Shown: positions 1-10,433, counted from the stretch's first letter. The stretch is 64,000 nucleotides of DNA from Anticarsia gemmatalis (GCF_050436995.1 NC_134770.1:5652501-5716500); one strand, 5' to 3'. The notes: generated from the sequence alone by a model not told the origin. Translations and numbers: made by a program.

Positions 1-269
1 ACCTTATAAAACTTAAAACAAATCTCGTAAAAGTGTTTGATTAAATCAACATCAAAATTTAGTCAGCAGTTAAATCAACTGCAAAAACAACTTAAGTGAA
101 AAGCAAAAAATAAATTGCGTTGTTGAAAACAAAATCTGTGTAAGAAAACAATAGGAAAAGATCTTTTGAAATTCATAACGTTATCCCTTAAAATGGGGGC
201 TCAACATGCAAAAATTTTATCACAAACGGGTTTCAGTTCCGAGGCCAGTGGTACAGGACTCTGAATACT

Positions 270-522
270 TCTTCTTATCGTATGGTTAGTGGTCAACCTG
301 GTGTCAAAGTTGTTCAAGCCGCCCGAAAGGCCTTTGACATGGCTTAACGACTGTTATCTTAGTAGACAACAACCGGGACCGACTTTTTACGTGCCCTCCG
401 AAGCACGGAGACGCCCAGTTCAAATACCACTATGCGGTCACCCATCTATGGAATGACCGCGCCAGGGATTGCTTAACCCACAGATCGTTTACTGACCGGT
501 GAGCGCAACTGGCTATGGGCGC
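270..522 (-). mobile_element. 5S-rRNA-like SINE, full copy with target duplication
   Basis: Read on the minus strand the copy begins with a head resembling the internal promoter part of 5S rRNA (GATC, GTTAAGCAA, then GATGGGTGACCGC). A hairpin core (CGTGCTTCGGAGGGCACG), GGTCCCGGTTGTTGT and a tail of AAGAAG repeats follow. It is flanked by the 11-bp direct repeat CTCTGAATACT (259-269 and 523-533), which defines the insertion exactly. The same element is at 18983-19231. Confidence 0.75.
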
Positions 523-2364
523 CTCTGAATACTGAAAAGCGGCTAATAGAGAATAATGAATTCTTTTCGCAGATAATCGCGACTTGAAGGCAAAGTAAGT
601 GGGAATTTATGATACGTAGTTTGGGAATTGTGGATGTAATGACGTGATGTAGTTGTTTCTGAAGAATTACATCTGCTTTTAGTGTTTCTGGATAAGTGTA
701 ATTTACCATAATAAACATAAAAAATGGAATTTGAAGATCAATCGAATCGTCGGTTATTTCGTGTTAGTGAATAGTCATATAATATGACAGTAGTCGATTT
801 CAGATTACTTTCTTCGGTAAAGCTTATGTTACAACAATTCAGGTCATTTACATTGATTATGTTTATTTCGTTAATATTGTTGTTTACAATAACCATAGTA
901 TAAACATATCGAATTTCGCCTGTTTCATTTTGGCCTTTAAACTCATTGCAGTTATTACTTTTGATCCATTTTAAACTCGACTATTGCAGCTTAACACTAT
1001 GCAGACATAATCCCATTGAAAAGTAAATTATTACGTAGAACTAAATATTTCAACGACAAAAAACACATCATCTACATCCTCGTTTGTCTGCCACCCGGAT
1101 TCATAGTCACAAACTCACAAACAGTCCGTCTATTACCCGACAAACTTAAATTTACAGTCGGCAACAGCAAGTCTACAAAGTCTCATAAAAAAAGAAACCG
1201 TTTTAAACAGTAAAAAGAACTTGTTTTCCCTTCTGCTGCGTTTGCTGGAAACTTTTGTGAGCGAAAATATCGGATTTTCAAGAGCTTTTGAAAGCTGAAA
1301 CGCGATCGGTTTGGTGTTCGGATGCATTCACAGTGGGGCAGCCGAGTGAGAGGTGTAAGTCCGTTTTATAGACTTTTTTGTGAAGTGCAATGTCGATGGT
1401 CTTAGTTGATTTGTTTTAGGCTACCGTATGAGTGGAACTGGGGTAGAAGAGATTGCTGGACATTAAAATATTTGATTTTAGTGTAGGTATGTACATAGTT
1501 CAATAAAAATAAAATTAAGGGAATAAGATATTTTATAACGTCACAACGATACGAGCAGAGAACGAGGCGGACACGTGGTTATATTCCTGGCAGCAGTGAA
1601 AATGTCAGTAAACATTTTGAAGGATTACAAGTTCATTTTATCTGAACTCGGGAATTGAACCAGATCTAGCAAGCTACTTCTCTTCAATATTTTATAAATT
1701 TTATTTAGCTACCTTTTATGGAAGTAAGGCTACAATACGTCTGAATAAGTTGTAATTGAATATTGACAGTTGTAAATCTGCTGTCATTTAATCTTCCGGA
1801 TAATTTATCCAACACTAATCTTAAAACCGTAAAACTAGCCTTTACTATTTTGCAGCTAGATAAAGACCGTTGTAACTTCGTCCTAAGCACTGAAAGAGTC
1901 TTTGTGAGATACCTTTGAACGAATTCATTTCGTTTCTTTTCTATCTGTTACAAGAATTCAAAGGAATGCTAGTGTTCTACCAACTTAATTTCTCTCGATT
2001 TATTGAGTTAATTTTAAAATACTGCTTTTGGACGAAATGTGCGTCCTGATTTTACTCGGACGACGGTCCGGAAATTTTTACTTAGTACTCAGTTTAGAAT
2101 AAAAATGTCGCTTGCGTATATAAATAAAAATATTTTGTCAGGTAGTTATTTTAGAACCCTCGGGAACATGCATGAGAGGCAAATGCTTAAACCACTCGAA
2201 TATCATCGCTTTAATTTTGAAATAAATAAAATGTAAAATAAAAAGCTTTGGTCATACATTTCAGGTACGTTTGTGTTACATTAAATATACGTGTATATTT
2301 TGCATTAAACCAAACTACCTCTTTCAAAAGCTAAAGAAAAATAATACCTCATTTGTCTGATATA

Positions 2365-2650
2365 TCCGGATGACCGGGTTTATAACCCGGGTAAGCCCAC
2401 TTTATATTGATATACAGCTACCATCTGAATTTCAATACACAATAGCTTCTCGTCCAAACCGATACCCGGGTATTGTTCCATTCGGCATCCGGATATCCGG
2501 CCTTATTATCTTTTAAATTACGTAGTATTGAAATATAATGCCGGTAATCTTTTTATAATTGGTTTCGTGAATATTGTTAATATTAATATGGTTGACCGGT
2601 TTATGTGTTTAACCCGGACAATGTTCGTGTATGACATATTAACCGGGATA
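2365..2650. repeat. CCGG-rich patch with small palindromes
   Basis: About ten CCGG tetramers lie within 290 bp of otherwise AT-rich DNA, often as ACCCGG or CCCGGG. The block CCGGGTT-TAT-AACCCGG (2374-2390) is a perfect hairpin. No family is recognised. It may be a decayed foldback element. Confidence 0.4.
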
Positions 2651-2744
2651 TGTATGAACCTAACATCTGTCAGACACAATAATATAACTTTGTTGAAACT
2701 AAATTATGAATCAAAATGTATGTTAAGCCTATTTTGTTTTAAGA

Positions 2745-2850
2745 GCAGTGATAGCCGAGTGATATAAGTTGTTAAGTAAGTTATACCTTCCACGCAAGTG
2801 GTTGCAGGCTCAACCCGAGACAACACACCAATGACTTTTATACATTTATA
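2745..2850 (+). mobile_element. tRNA-headed SINE, 5' part only
   Basis: The sequence AGCAGTGATAGCCGAGTGAT followed by a decayed B-box region and CACACCAATGACTTTT matches the first third of the SINE family seen complete at 19737-20045. The copy is diverged and truncated. Confidence 0.6.
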
Positions 2851-2978
2851 AAAATATGTGTCAATTAATGTGATGGATACAGGAATTAACGCGAAAATGA
2901 TTTATGCTTGACAGCCAGTCGGCTAGTGACCTCAGTATAAGTGTCATTCCAAGTTACAATACTATATAATTGTCAATT

Positions 2979-3029
2979 AAATATTCGTTTCTGCCATCAA
3001 TTATTAATTGATGGCAGAAACGAATATTT
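2979..3029. repeat. Near-perfect 51-bp palindrome
   Basis: Two 25-base arms (2979-3003 and 3005-3029), each an exact reverse complement of the other, are separated by one T. The arms start AAATATTCGTTTCTGCC. No other copy is seen in the window. Confidence 0.9.
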
Positions 3030-3443
3030 AGAAAACTAACCCAAAACGAACTCAATGGCTTTCGAAAAACCAGAAACATTTTTGCATTTTACTCAAAAAA
3101 CTCCTCAAATAACAAACTATTTCAAAAAAATTTACAGTACATAAATACCACAGAAACAATAGTCAGTTGACAATGAATCCGGTATATTTAACATGAATTA
3201 TTCGTGCGACTAGTATAATCCGCTGTGGCAATATGGCGGGTTACTGTGCCGTGAATTGACGCTGTTACCGTGTTGTGTGTTTTATTCCCGATTGACATTT
3301 TATTTTTAGCAGCAGTTTGCTTTTAAAATGCCTGAATAGAAGTGGTTTTAGACCTAAAACTCTTTGCTATTGGGGATATTTTTTGTTTATAAAAGAGATG
3401 ATAGATTATTGTCGCAATAGTGGGCTTTAACATTTATGATTTA

Positions 3444-3684
3444 CTAGCTGACCCGCGCAACTTCGCTTGCGTGACATAAGAGCTTTTCCCCGTTTTCGTA
3501 ACATTTTTTACTGGTACTCTGCTCCTATTGTTCGTAGCGTGATGATATATAGCCTATAACCTTCCTCGATAAATGGGCTATCTAACACAGAAAGAATTTT
3601 TCAAATCGGACCAGTAGTTCCTGAGATAAGCGCGTTCAAACAAACAAACAAACAAACTCTTCAGCTTTATAATATTAGTATAGA
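3444..3684 (-). mobile_element. Helitron-like non-autonomous element (family A)
   Basis: On the minus strand the element begins TCTATACTAATATTATAAA, carries a GTTTGTTTGTTTG run and ends GCGCGGGTCAGCTAG. CGCAA/TTGCG forms a small hairpin shortly before the CTAG end. TC start, CTAG end, 3' hairpin and lack of target duplication (insertion between A and T) are Helitron traits. The copy is complete and has no coding capacity. Confidence 0.65.
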
Positions 3685-3740
3685 TATATACTCATTATTA
3701 AAATAATACGAATGGTCGATGGACTTTCGTGTTTCTCACC

Positions 3741-3892
3741 ACGTATATCAGTTGACAACTATTTTAAAGGCGCAATGCTGTACAGTGATCTCTCCCTTAG
3801 ATTATAGTGATTAACACGTTACGTCAAAGCAGTAATGTACTGAATAGTGGCCATCAATTTGTGTACGCTAATTGTCAACTGAGTTATATAAT
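3741..3892. mobile_element. Palindromic MITE (family M1)
   Basis: A 150-bp element with inverted ends CACGTATATCAGTTGACAA and TTGTCAACTGAGTTATAT. Similar copies are at 12757-12914, 33927-34089 and 34344-34499. It is non-coding, and the superfamily is not clear. Confidence 0.65.
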
Positions 3893-4189
3893 ACGCATAC
3901 AGAATTTACTTCATTTTGTTCGAATCGTAACATAAGGATAGAATATAAAATTATACGTAGAGCAGATTATAGGTGTCTAACTAACTCACGAATTTTTCAA
4001 TAGTGAATTAGATACATATTTACTGCTTTTATTTGTCCCAAGTCTCACTTAGTTTAATGATTTCCGTAAATCATTTCATATAAATAAATGGAAAATTGCC
4101 ATATCATATCCAAAAACTTTTTCCTTAACCGATTAGCAATTCCAGAAATAAAGCCAGAAAAAAAAAAATAATTTACAAATACCGTCAAC

Positions 4190-4310
4190 TTTATGAAACC
4201 TGTATTACCTAAAATATAACTTTTAAATTCTCGTGTTGCATGTTTAATGTATAATAGAATACGGGAATTAACGCAAACACACATTTTACCTTAAATTGTG
4301 TGTGCATTTT
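4190..4310. repeat. Left arm of an older palindromic repeat interrupted by the Jockey insertion
   Basis: The motif ATACGGGAATTAACGC followed by ACACACATTTTA recurs at 46203-46240, so it belongs to a dispersed family. Its reverse complement, slightly diverged, resumes at 5089-5140 on the other side of the Jockey insertion. Removing the insertion brings two arms of about 41 bases together across a short centre. Confidence 0.65.
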
Positions 4311-4325
4311 AAAATGTGTGTATAC

Positions 4326-4877
4326 ACGTATAAACAGGCACTGGAGTTATATATACGTCAGAGCACAGAGGTGGAGAAGGGATCAGCCAGTCCAATATTA
4401 GAATCGAATTTTCCAGTCTTGAATTCGGAAGTTTTATATTTATCCCCGCCTCTTGTAACTACTGAAAAGGATTGTACACGTCTTATGTCAGATGTAGTCA
4501 AGTCGCCTGCCAAGAAGGTAGTTAGCATTCCGGTGCCCAATAAGAGGAAGCTGAGGAAGCACGGCAAGACCCTTCGTGCACCAACTCCCCCTCCTTCGGT
4601 AGCGGGTGATCAACATGAAGTCGAGTTTTCCAAAGGCAGTAAAGATTCTAATGATGAAGGTTGCGTTAAAAATGTAAAACTTAAAGAAGACTCGATTATT
4701 CAACTTTTGATTGAACTGGAAAATATATTTGTAAGTAATCAATCATTTGAAGAGAAGATAAGTCAGTTAGTTAAAAATATTTTTGAATGGCTGATGGACA
4801 AAATTAGTAGTGGATCGGTTAGTTTTTTAATGACAACGTTAATGAATGTTTTTTCAAATAATTATGGACAATTGTAA
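4326..4877 (+). pseudogene. Jockey-type ORF1 protein, 5'-truncated
   Basis: An open frame of 183 codons lies within the element (it runs another 10 codons left into flanking DNA). It is low-complexity and basic in the middle (KSPAKKV, KRKLRKHGKTLR) with a proline run (PTPPPSVAG). It ends in a predicted helical region (IIQLLIELENIF) and NNYGQL. No zinc knuckles are visible, so either the central nucleic-acid-binding part was lost or this is a different portion. The LINE assignment comes mainly from the ORF2 start that overlaps its stop. Confidence 0.6.
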
Positions 4878-4980
4878 TTCTATTATTAATGTCAATGTTA
4901 TCTAATGGAATTGTCAGAGTTTGAGACCTAACACTGTATCATTAGAATTCTTTCTTACACAAGAATCTATTCACATAGCT
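4864..4980 (+). pseudogene. Jockey-type ORF2, remnant of APE endonuclease N-terminus
   Basis: The frame starts at ATG 4864, overlapping the ORF1 stop by 14 bases in another frame, the usual Jockey arrangement. It reads MDNCNSIINVNVI, a stop (TAA at 4903, probably from CAA), then WNCQSLRPN and FFLTQESIHIA. The I-x-WNCQSLRPN stretch followed by L-x-x-E-x-IHIA is the opening of the apurinic-like endonuclease domain of Jockey/CR1 LINEs. Homology ends at about codon 39, where the internal deletion begins. Confidence 0.7.
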
Positions 4981-5088
4981 GTGTACATATGTATTAGAAT
5001 AACTATTATTTTTTGTGGTTTTGTAACATATCTTTGTTAAAATTTATTGGGTGATATAATCGCTAAGCGATTAAACCCGTAAAAAAAA

Positions 5089-5160
5089 ATGTGTGTATAC
5101 GTTAATTCCCATATTCAATTATACATTACCTAAAATATAAATCTGTTAGTAAAACTAATA
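5089..5160. repeat. Right arm of the interrupted palindromic repeat
   Basis: TAAAATGTGTGTATACGTTA, followed by ATTCCCATATTCAATTATACA, is the diverged inverse of 4240-4290. The first 12 bases also form the right-hand target duplication of the Jockey element. Confidence 0.6.
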
Positions 5161-6076
5161 AACAAAAGAGATCTTTATCAAAATAAACTATTAAATAAAG
5201 CCATATTTCAACACGTGTTTATGCAAATAGGTGACAGAATAAATGGTGTACCGTTTTAATGATATCCATATTAATTAATTTACTCGTGTAATACATGGGC
5301 AGACCTTGTGAAGTTATTATATGTGCTTATCTTTTAGAAAGACAAATTGGTGTTGTTTGATAATATATGTTAGTTGAAGTGATTGCATGATATTTATTAG
5401 TTATTTTTTTGTTAAAAACTGAGAAAAATACAACTTTTTTACTGGAGCTAACTATACATACTTTTTGTGTTGGATATTATTATGTATGTTATAAATTTAA
5501 TTGCAACTAATCTTGATATCGGTAGAGTTACGATGCTACAGATTGTACACAGAATTCATATTAGTTTGTTTTAAAAGAGGAAAAGTTAATAAGTGAGCGA
5601 GTAAACAAATAGAGAGAAAAATAAAAGAAGAAAACGACTGTAAATACCCTTATAAACAAATGGAAAACGCCAACTATCACGCAACAGTTCAAGAGAAGAA
5701 CTATGAGCCGTGATAAGACCCATGGCAAAAAAGTCGATGACCCGGCATCGTATAATTTTTTTAAGAACCTTGTCATTTTGTCTGAAACCAAGTGTGGGAC
5801 GTGACGTGTTGTGTCGCAGAACCACGTTGGAAGACCAAAGAAGACGGAAGATTAATGAGGAAAGAGAGAAGAATACACAGAAACAAAGGAAACACGATGG
5901 ACCTAATAATCCGAGCGTAGAAATATGATTCATGAAAAAACTCATGACAAAAAAAGGTCGATGTAAAGATTATCAGAAAATCTGCTTAGCGGCACAAAAC
6001 ACTGATGACTGACTTGGAAGGAGGACTGTGGTTAGAAATAGCTGTATATAATTAAAATGTGGAGTAAACAACTTAC

Positions 6077-6314
6077 CTCATTCATATAATTCCAAGCCTG
6101 GCACGCTCTGACCGGACTGAGCGGCTTGTAATGATTGCCGAAGGTGTACATGTAGAAGAGCCAGGGAGCAGGGAACAGCATCGTGAACATGTCGCACAGA
6201 GCCATGGCCATGAGGACCACGTTGGTCGGAGTCCGCATGTGTCGCCGGGAGAGGACCACCACGATTAGTGTGTTGGCTACCGTGGTTGTTGCTAGCAGGA
6301 AGGGGGCGATGTAT
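6077..6314 (-). CDS. SPR: Sex peptide / myoinhibitory peptide receptor, second coding exon (TM1 to start of TM3)
   Basis: The exon encodes residues 78-157. It follows an acceptor TTGCTCCACAG and ends at GAG|GTAAGT (donor 6076-6071). TM1 (about 79-100) contains N92 in VANTLIVVVL, the conserved N1.50. The first intracellular loop is SRRHMRTPTN. TM2 contains D119 (MALCDM, D2.50) followed by PAPWLFYMYTFGNHYKPL, a stretch typical of insect sex peptide receptors. C149 is the expected TM3 disulfide cysteine (C3.25), and the exon stops just after NYMNE, in phase 0. TM3 to TM7 are missing from the window, so the gene is partial here. No internal stop or frameshift is seen and the exon is more GC-rich than its surroundings. 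A close SPR paralogue is possible; another receptor class is unlikely. Confidence 0.88.
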
Positions 6315-7899
6315 CTGTGGAGCAAGGAAAAATAATCAGATTAGATGATACTAAAGCAATTTTAGTTTTTTACTGTTATACCCCAAGGCAAAACATACAA
6401 CATATACGCAACAAAATATGACAAAACCCTATAATTTTTCACTGTTTGTGATGTTGTTGGACCTAAAACGTGAAGAGACGTTGGCTATAAGCTCTTCGTT
6501 TGTTATAAATTCGAATAGCAAACGAAGAGTAAATTCAGAGGCATCAGACACAAGATCGTTAACCATATGATTAACCGTGGGACACAATAAGGGCTTGAAC
6601 AATATAGGCAGTCAATTGACAATGCTAATGACTGAGCTTAATTTACCTTTTTTACTGACTGCCTATCTGACCTCCACAACCCAGTTACCTGGGTTTTAAC
6701 TCGATACCCTTCGGTAAGACTGGTTGTCAGACTTTCAAATTTCTGACTACTTACTGTAAACGCATGTCAAAGATCTTCGAAAATGACAGCAGGGACCCAC
6801 AATTTAACGTGCCTTCCGAAACATGGAGGTTTCAGTTTCAAAACAGTTTTGTAAAGTTACAAAATAATTCAATGTATATTACAATTTCATTATGCTTTAG
6901 CAAACTCTTTTATACAGAAATTTTTCAAAAGACAGCAATGAGATTATCTTTAAAACATTCTTTGTAAAACGAGTCCGGGAAATAAAAATAATCATGTAAA
7001 ATAACAACGTCCTCATCTATTCCACTTTATACTTGAGCTTTCTAAACTAACTTACAACTTTTATAAAAAGCTTTGGAAAGAATAAAACGAACTTAGCTTT
7101 CACTTCAATTAGATAAACAAGAATTTTGCTCTCAACCCTTTTTAAGTAGGAAAACTTCATTTAGTGAATAATAAGATGTATTTTAAAGGTGCTTTTACAC
7201 TATTTTTTCACTCCTGGAGGTATAAATATTCCTCTGTCTGACGTCACCAGAATCATTTGCAATAGACGGACACAGGCCAATGACGATGATGGTAGGTATA
7301 AAATTATGACATATATTGGATACAAGTGGTAGTATACAAATGGTTTTATTATGCAGTAGGTACATAGGTACGATGGTAGTCCAATTTCGGATAATTATAC
7401 CTTTCATCTTAAGACCAAAATTTATAATGAGCGATATTAAATACATACAAATTATATTATGTATTAAAACATCATAAATGCGAGTCCATCTGTCATCTAC
7501 GCTAACGTAACTAAACTGATTTTCATAAAATGTGGCATAGCGACAATTGCAGATCCAGAGCCGAAAATATGTTACTTTTTTTCTAAAAATATTATTTTTG
7601 TAAAAACGTAATATAGTAAGAAATTATACGCGGTTTAGCTAGTTTCATAAAATCAAATAATTTATTCATATAGGCAAATGCTGACACTTATACAGAGAGT
7701 GCATTTACCGCCAGTTCGGAAGGTAGGGCCAATGAGAAGAGCTGGCAAGAAACTCCAGGCCACTCTTTTTAATCGCCAATTAGTTTTAACAATCTTTCTA
7801 TTAGGTATAAATCTTTGATGATGTAAGGAGCTGCTACCAACACTACCGAACACACATAGGTCATAATATAAATAAACATAATAATAAAATAATACTCAC
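6315..7899 (-). other. SPR intron between the two coding exons
   Basis: A 1,585-bp phase-2 intron with GT donor at 7899-7898 and AG acceptor at 6316-6315. It contains a reverse-oriented 5S-like SINE body at about 6545-6835 and, around 7450-7520, a weak trace of a Helitron-like end. No further coding potential is visible. Confidence 0.8.
6545..6835 (-). mobile_element. 5S-like SINE family B, body without head
   Basis: The reverse strand reads TGTTTCGGAAGGCACGTTAA, a GTGGGTCCC block, CGAAGATCT and AACTGGGTTGTGGAGG, matching the body of the copy at 27411-27775 in the same order. The 5S-like head is absent or decayed. Confidence 0.6.
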
Positions 7900-8132
7900 C
7901 CATACATAGGTTCAGCATAATTAATCGGGAACTCACAAGTGACATTTAAGTACATATGCGAGTGGTTCGACTGACAGAAGTCGTCCGTGGTAAAGTTGGA
8001 GTACTCGGGGTAGCCGGTTTGATTATCATAATAGTAAGTGATCTTGTTGTCTTCTATGACGTCATTGGGGAGTCCTTTTCTCGTCGCGTTGTAGTCCCCG
8101 AAATAGTCCACCCAGTCCTTGTCTTGTGCCAT
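7900..8132 (-). CDS. SPR: Sex peptide / myoinhibitory peptide receptor, first coding exon (N-terminal ectodomain)
   Basis: This exon encodes residues 1-77 and two bases of codon 78 of a class A G-protein-coupled receptor. The segment is hydrophilic, has no signal peptide, and carries five N-glycosylation sequons (N15, N37, N46, N56, N63) plus cysteines at 53 and 66, as expected for an extracellular N-terminus. It ends in MYG at a GG|GTGAGT donor (7899 onward). Joined to the exon at 6314 the reading continues as MYG-YIAPFLL into TM1, the arrangement I know from insect SPR. The start ATG at 8132 is the first one opening the long frame; two tiny upstream frames precede it. In insects this receptor binds myoinhibitory peptides (allatostatin B) and, in Drosophila, the seminal sex peptide, changing female post-mating behaviour. 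The splice join is seen in sequence; the family name rests on remembered similarity. Confidence 0.85.
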
Positions 8133-8182
8133 CTTGGTTTTGGTTGTTAACCTGTTGCTGACATGGTTACGGCATGGTTATT
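8133..8182 (-). promoter_or_regulatory. SPR: 5' UTR portion of SPR exon with acceptor and two minimal upstream ORFs
   Basis: On the minus strand a pyrimidine-rich tract ends in TTTGCCCACAG (AG at 8184-8183), a good 3' splice acceptor 50 bases before the SPR start codon. This implies an untranslated exon further right. The retained 5' UTR contains two very short upstream frames: ATG-CCG-TAA at 8175-8167 and a five-codon frame at 8164-8147. Both end before the main ATG. They could lower translation of the receptor; that is inference from their position. Confidence 0.6.
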
Positions 8183-9032
8183 CTGTGGGCAAAGAAAAAT
8201 TTTGGAGTTAGAATTTTTGGATTGTAACTTGTGTCTTACTAATACTATAAAAAATGGAAAGTTTGGATGTTTTTTGAATATTGATTTGATCTTGTCAGGT
8301 GGTTTTCGTACACCCTGGATTACACATAGTATTAGGATTTTGAAGACTTTTTACCCCAAGAAATCTGTTCACCTTGGGGCGGAAGAAGGCATATTGGTAT
8401 GTAGGTTTTAAATATTAGGTATGTTGAAATGTAATGTCGTTAAGAAATAAAAAAATACTAAACCAAAGGGAAAACATAAAATTCTTAATTGATAAAGCCG
8501 TTGTGATCTCAAACATTTCATTTTTCAGTTCCCTATTAGTTTTATGTTATTCTTAAAATGAGTAAATATTTTCAACTCTTAAGCATAGGTGTTGAAATGA
8601 CGACATTAAATTTTATAATTAATATTAACATCTATTTTTAGTCATACAAGCACAAAGTACTAATTAAACTTAGTACTTAATTATATTTAATTAACTTAAC
8701 TTTACAACGAACACGCATACAAGTGACGTCACAATTAATTTGCTATGCTAATAAGTTTGTTACCGTTTACAATGTAATTAAACTATAAATTTGTTCTTCT
8801 CGACATTTATTTTGTTATTAGTTAGTTCTTTATGTTTGACAACATTATAATATTGCTTAATTATTTTTTACATTCGGTATTCTATTCTACATTACACACA
8901 CTTCTGCATACATTGGCAGCCATTTGAAGCCGAGAAACTGGAAATTGAAGAAATATGCCTTATTAGGACATAGGTCCTAATTGGGTTAACCCCTTATACC
9001 TCTTTCAGACAGTCTCACACAAACGCCGTTAT

Positions 9033-9110
9033 TATTATTATTATCATCAGCCCATATTGTCCCACTGTAGGGCAAAGGCCTCCCTTCCCTCTTTCTATCT
9101 ATCTCTGTCT
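9033..9110 (-). mobile_element. LINE 3' tail with ATT/ATC run
   Basis: TATTATTATTATCATCAGCC followed by CATATTGTCCCACTGTAGGG and CAAAGGCCTCC is the reverse of a common lepidopteran LINE 3' end with a trinucleotide tail. No coding part remains. Confidence 0.55.
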
Positions 9111-9486
9111 AAAGCTATCTGTTGCCAATCTTTAGTATGAGAGTCCAACTCATCTCATTCAAACGCCGTTGGAAGGGGAATTTTGTTTTATAATATTTAG
9201 AGTTGCAACGATAAGTTAATTAGATAGATATCACAATAGCATTAAAGCATTATTTACGCTTAATTAAGCATACAAACTAATTCGATTAACGTTTAATTCA
9301 GATCAGCTCAGCTATTTGTAATTACATTGAATGCTGTAGTTACTGCTATCTAATTACATGTTCAATTGAATAGTACAATTGAACAATGAAAGTTCCTGTT
9401 TCAATATAACTCTCACAAAAAACGAAATTTGTAGCACAATATTTTATAACTAAATATGATCTATTAATCAAATAAGCAATCTTCTA

Positions 9487-9720
9487 GCAGTGATAGCCAA
9501 TTGGTTTAAGTTGATACCCCGCACACAATCGACAGTTCGAACCGAACATACCAATGACTTTTCAAAGTTATGAGTGTATTAGAAATAATTATCACTTGCA
9601 CCCGAGGCAACGTATTAATGACTTATCGATGTCATGAATGAATTAGAAGTAATAATTAAATGTAACGTGATGAAACCTAGTATGCCTAAAAAGTTACTGA
9701 ATACATTTCTTGAGGGCATG
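9487..9720 (+). mobile_element. tRNA-headed SINE, partial and diverged
   Basis: The copy starts GCAGTGATAGCCAATTGG, has the B-box-like block GACAGTTCGAACC and continues CATACCAATGACTTTTC. The body contains an internal second stretch of the same head-distal sequence (CCGAGGCAACGTATTAATGA), suggesting rearrangement. Confidence 0.6.
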
Positions 9721-10184
9721 TGGCAACGTTTCGCCACGACATTAAGAGATACATTTTAAAATGATTTACACTTTCTATCTTACCTAATTTCCCTTTATCT
9801 TTTCCTTAACAACTAATAAAATACAACCATTATTAATTCTATAAATAAACATCGTTTATTTAATCAAAACTTTGATCACTATCCTGAAAGCCCTTTTTAA
9901 TCTCTGAATTCTCGAATTTCGTAACGTGTACCGGTAAATTGATAAGAGAAATTATTATCTGCTATCAATCTACCCTGTAATAAGCCTTCGTTAATGGTGT
10001 CCAACCCTGAAAGGGTAGAATTAATTTATTAACCCTTCACGCCTCTTATTACGAGTGCTAAAATAGAACTGCTTATTTTGTTTATACTAAATTATTTGTA
10101 TCAAACCTTTTGAGATCAAAAATTAAATTGAATTAAGATAATTTTATCAAAATCGCTCCTGAATATTGTGACTATATTAGTATA

Positions 10185-10433
10185 CTAGCTGACCCGTGTA
10201 ACTTTGCTTGCGTCACATAAAAGAGAATGGGTCATATTTTTTCCCGTTTTTGTAACATTTTTTACTGGTACTCTGTTCGTATTGGTCGTAGCGTGATGTT
10301 GTGTAGCCTTCCTCAATAAATAGGCTATCCAACGTAAAAGTAGATAGTAAAATATTTTTTCAATTCGCACCAGTAGTTCCTGAGAATAGCGCGTTCAACC
10401 AAACAAACTTCAATTTTACAATATTAGTATAGA
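10185..10433 (-). mobile_element. Helitron-like element (family A)
   Basis: A complete diverged copy. Reading left to right it starts CTAGCTGACCCGTGTAACTT and ends ATATTAGTATAGA, with the GCGCGTTCAA block near the 5' end of the element. It is flanked by A/T with no duplication. Confidence 0.6.

Larger units (their letters stand above)
4326..5088 (+). mobile_element. Internally deleted Jockey-clade non-LTR retrotransposon
   Basis: The insertion is bounded by a direct repeat ATGTGTGTATAC (4314-4325 and 5089-5100; up to 15 bp if adjacent A's are counted) and ends in a run of nine A's, as expected for a LINE. It contains the C-terminal part of ORF1, the overlap of ORF1 with ORF2, and the first 39 codons of the ORF2 endonuclease. 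It then jumps directly to a short 3' tail (about 4981-5080). Nearly all of ORF2 is missing, so the copy cannot move by itself. Confidence 0.75.
1..6076 (-). other. SPR downstream intron, running off the left edge
   Basis: No exon encoding TM3-TM7 can be found on the minus strand left of 6077, so this whole stretch is most simply an intron of at least 6 kb. It holds a 5S-like SINE (270-522), a CCGG-rich patch (2365-2650), a SINE head (2745-2850), a 51-bp palindrome (2979-3029), a Helitron-like copy (3444-3684), a MITE (3741-3892) and the Jockey insertion (4326-5088). The GC-richer frame at 5586-5945 has no recognisable domain. Confidence 0.6.

Noticed and set aside
270..522. Possible 5S rRNA gene or pseudogene
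   Set aside because: Only the internal promoter part resembles 5S rRNA; the rest is a SINE body with target duplications.
5586..5945. 119-codon minus and 72-codon plus frames near the SPR exon
   Set aside because: No receptor-like TM3-TM7 residues (no WLTLAL, no DRY-like motif), and no family recognised. A plus-strand stretch (DPASYNFFKNLVILSE) looked briefly like a regulatory-protein tail but is followed by stops.
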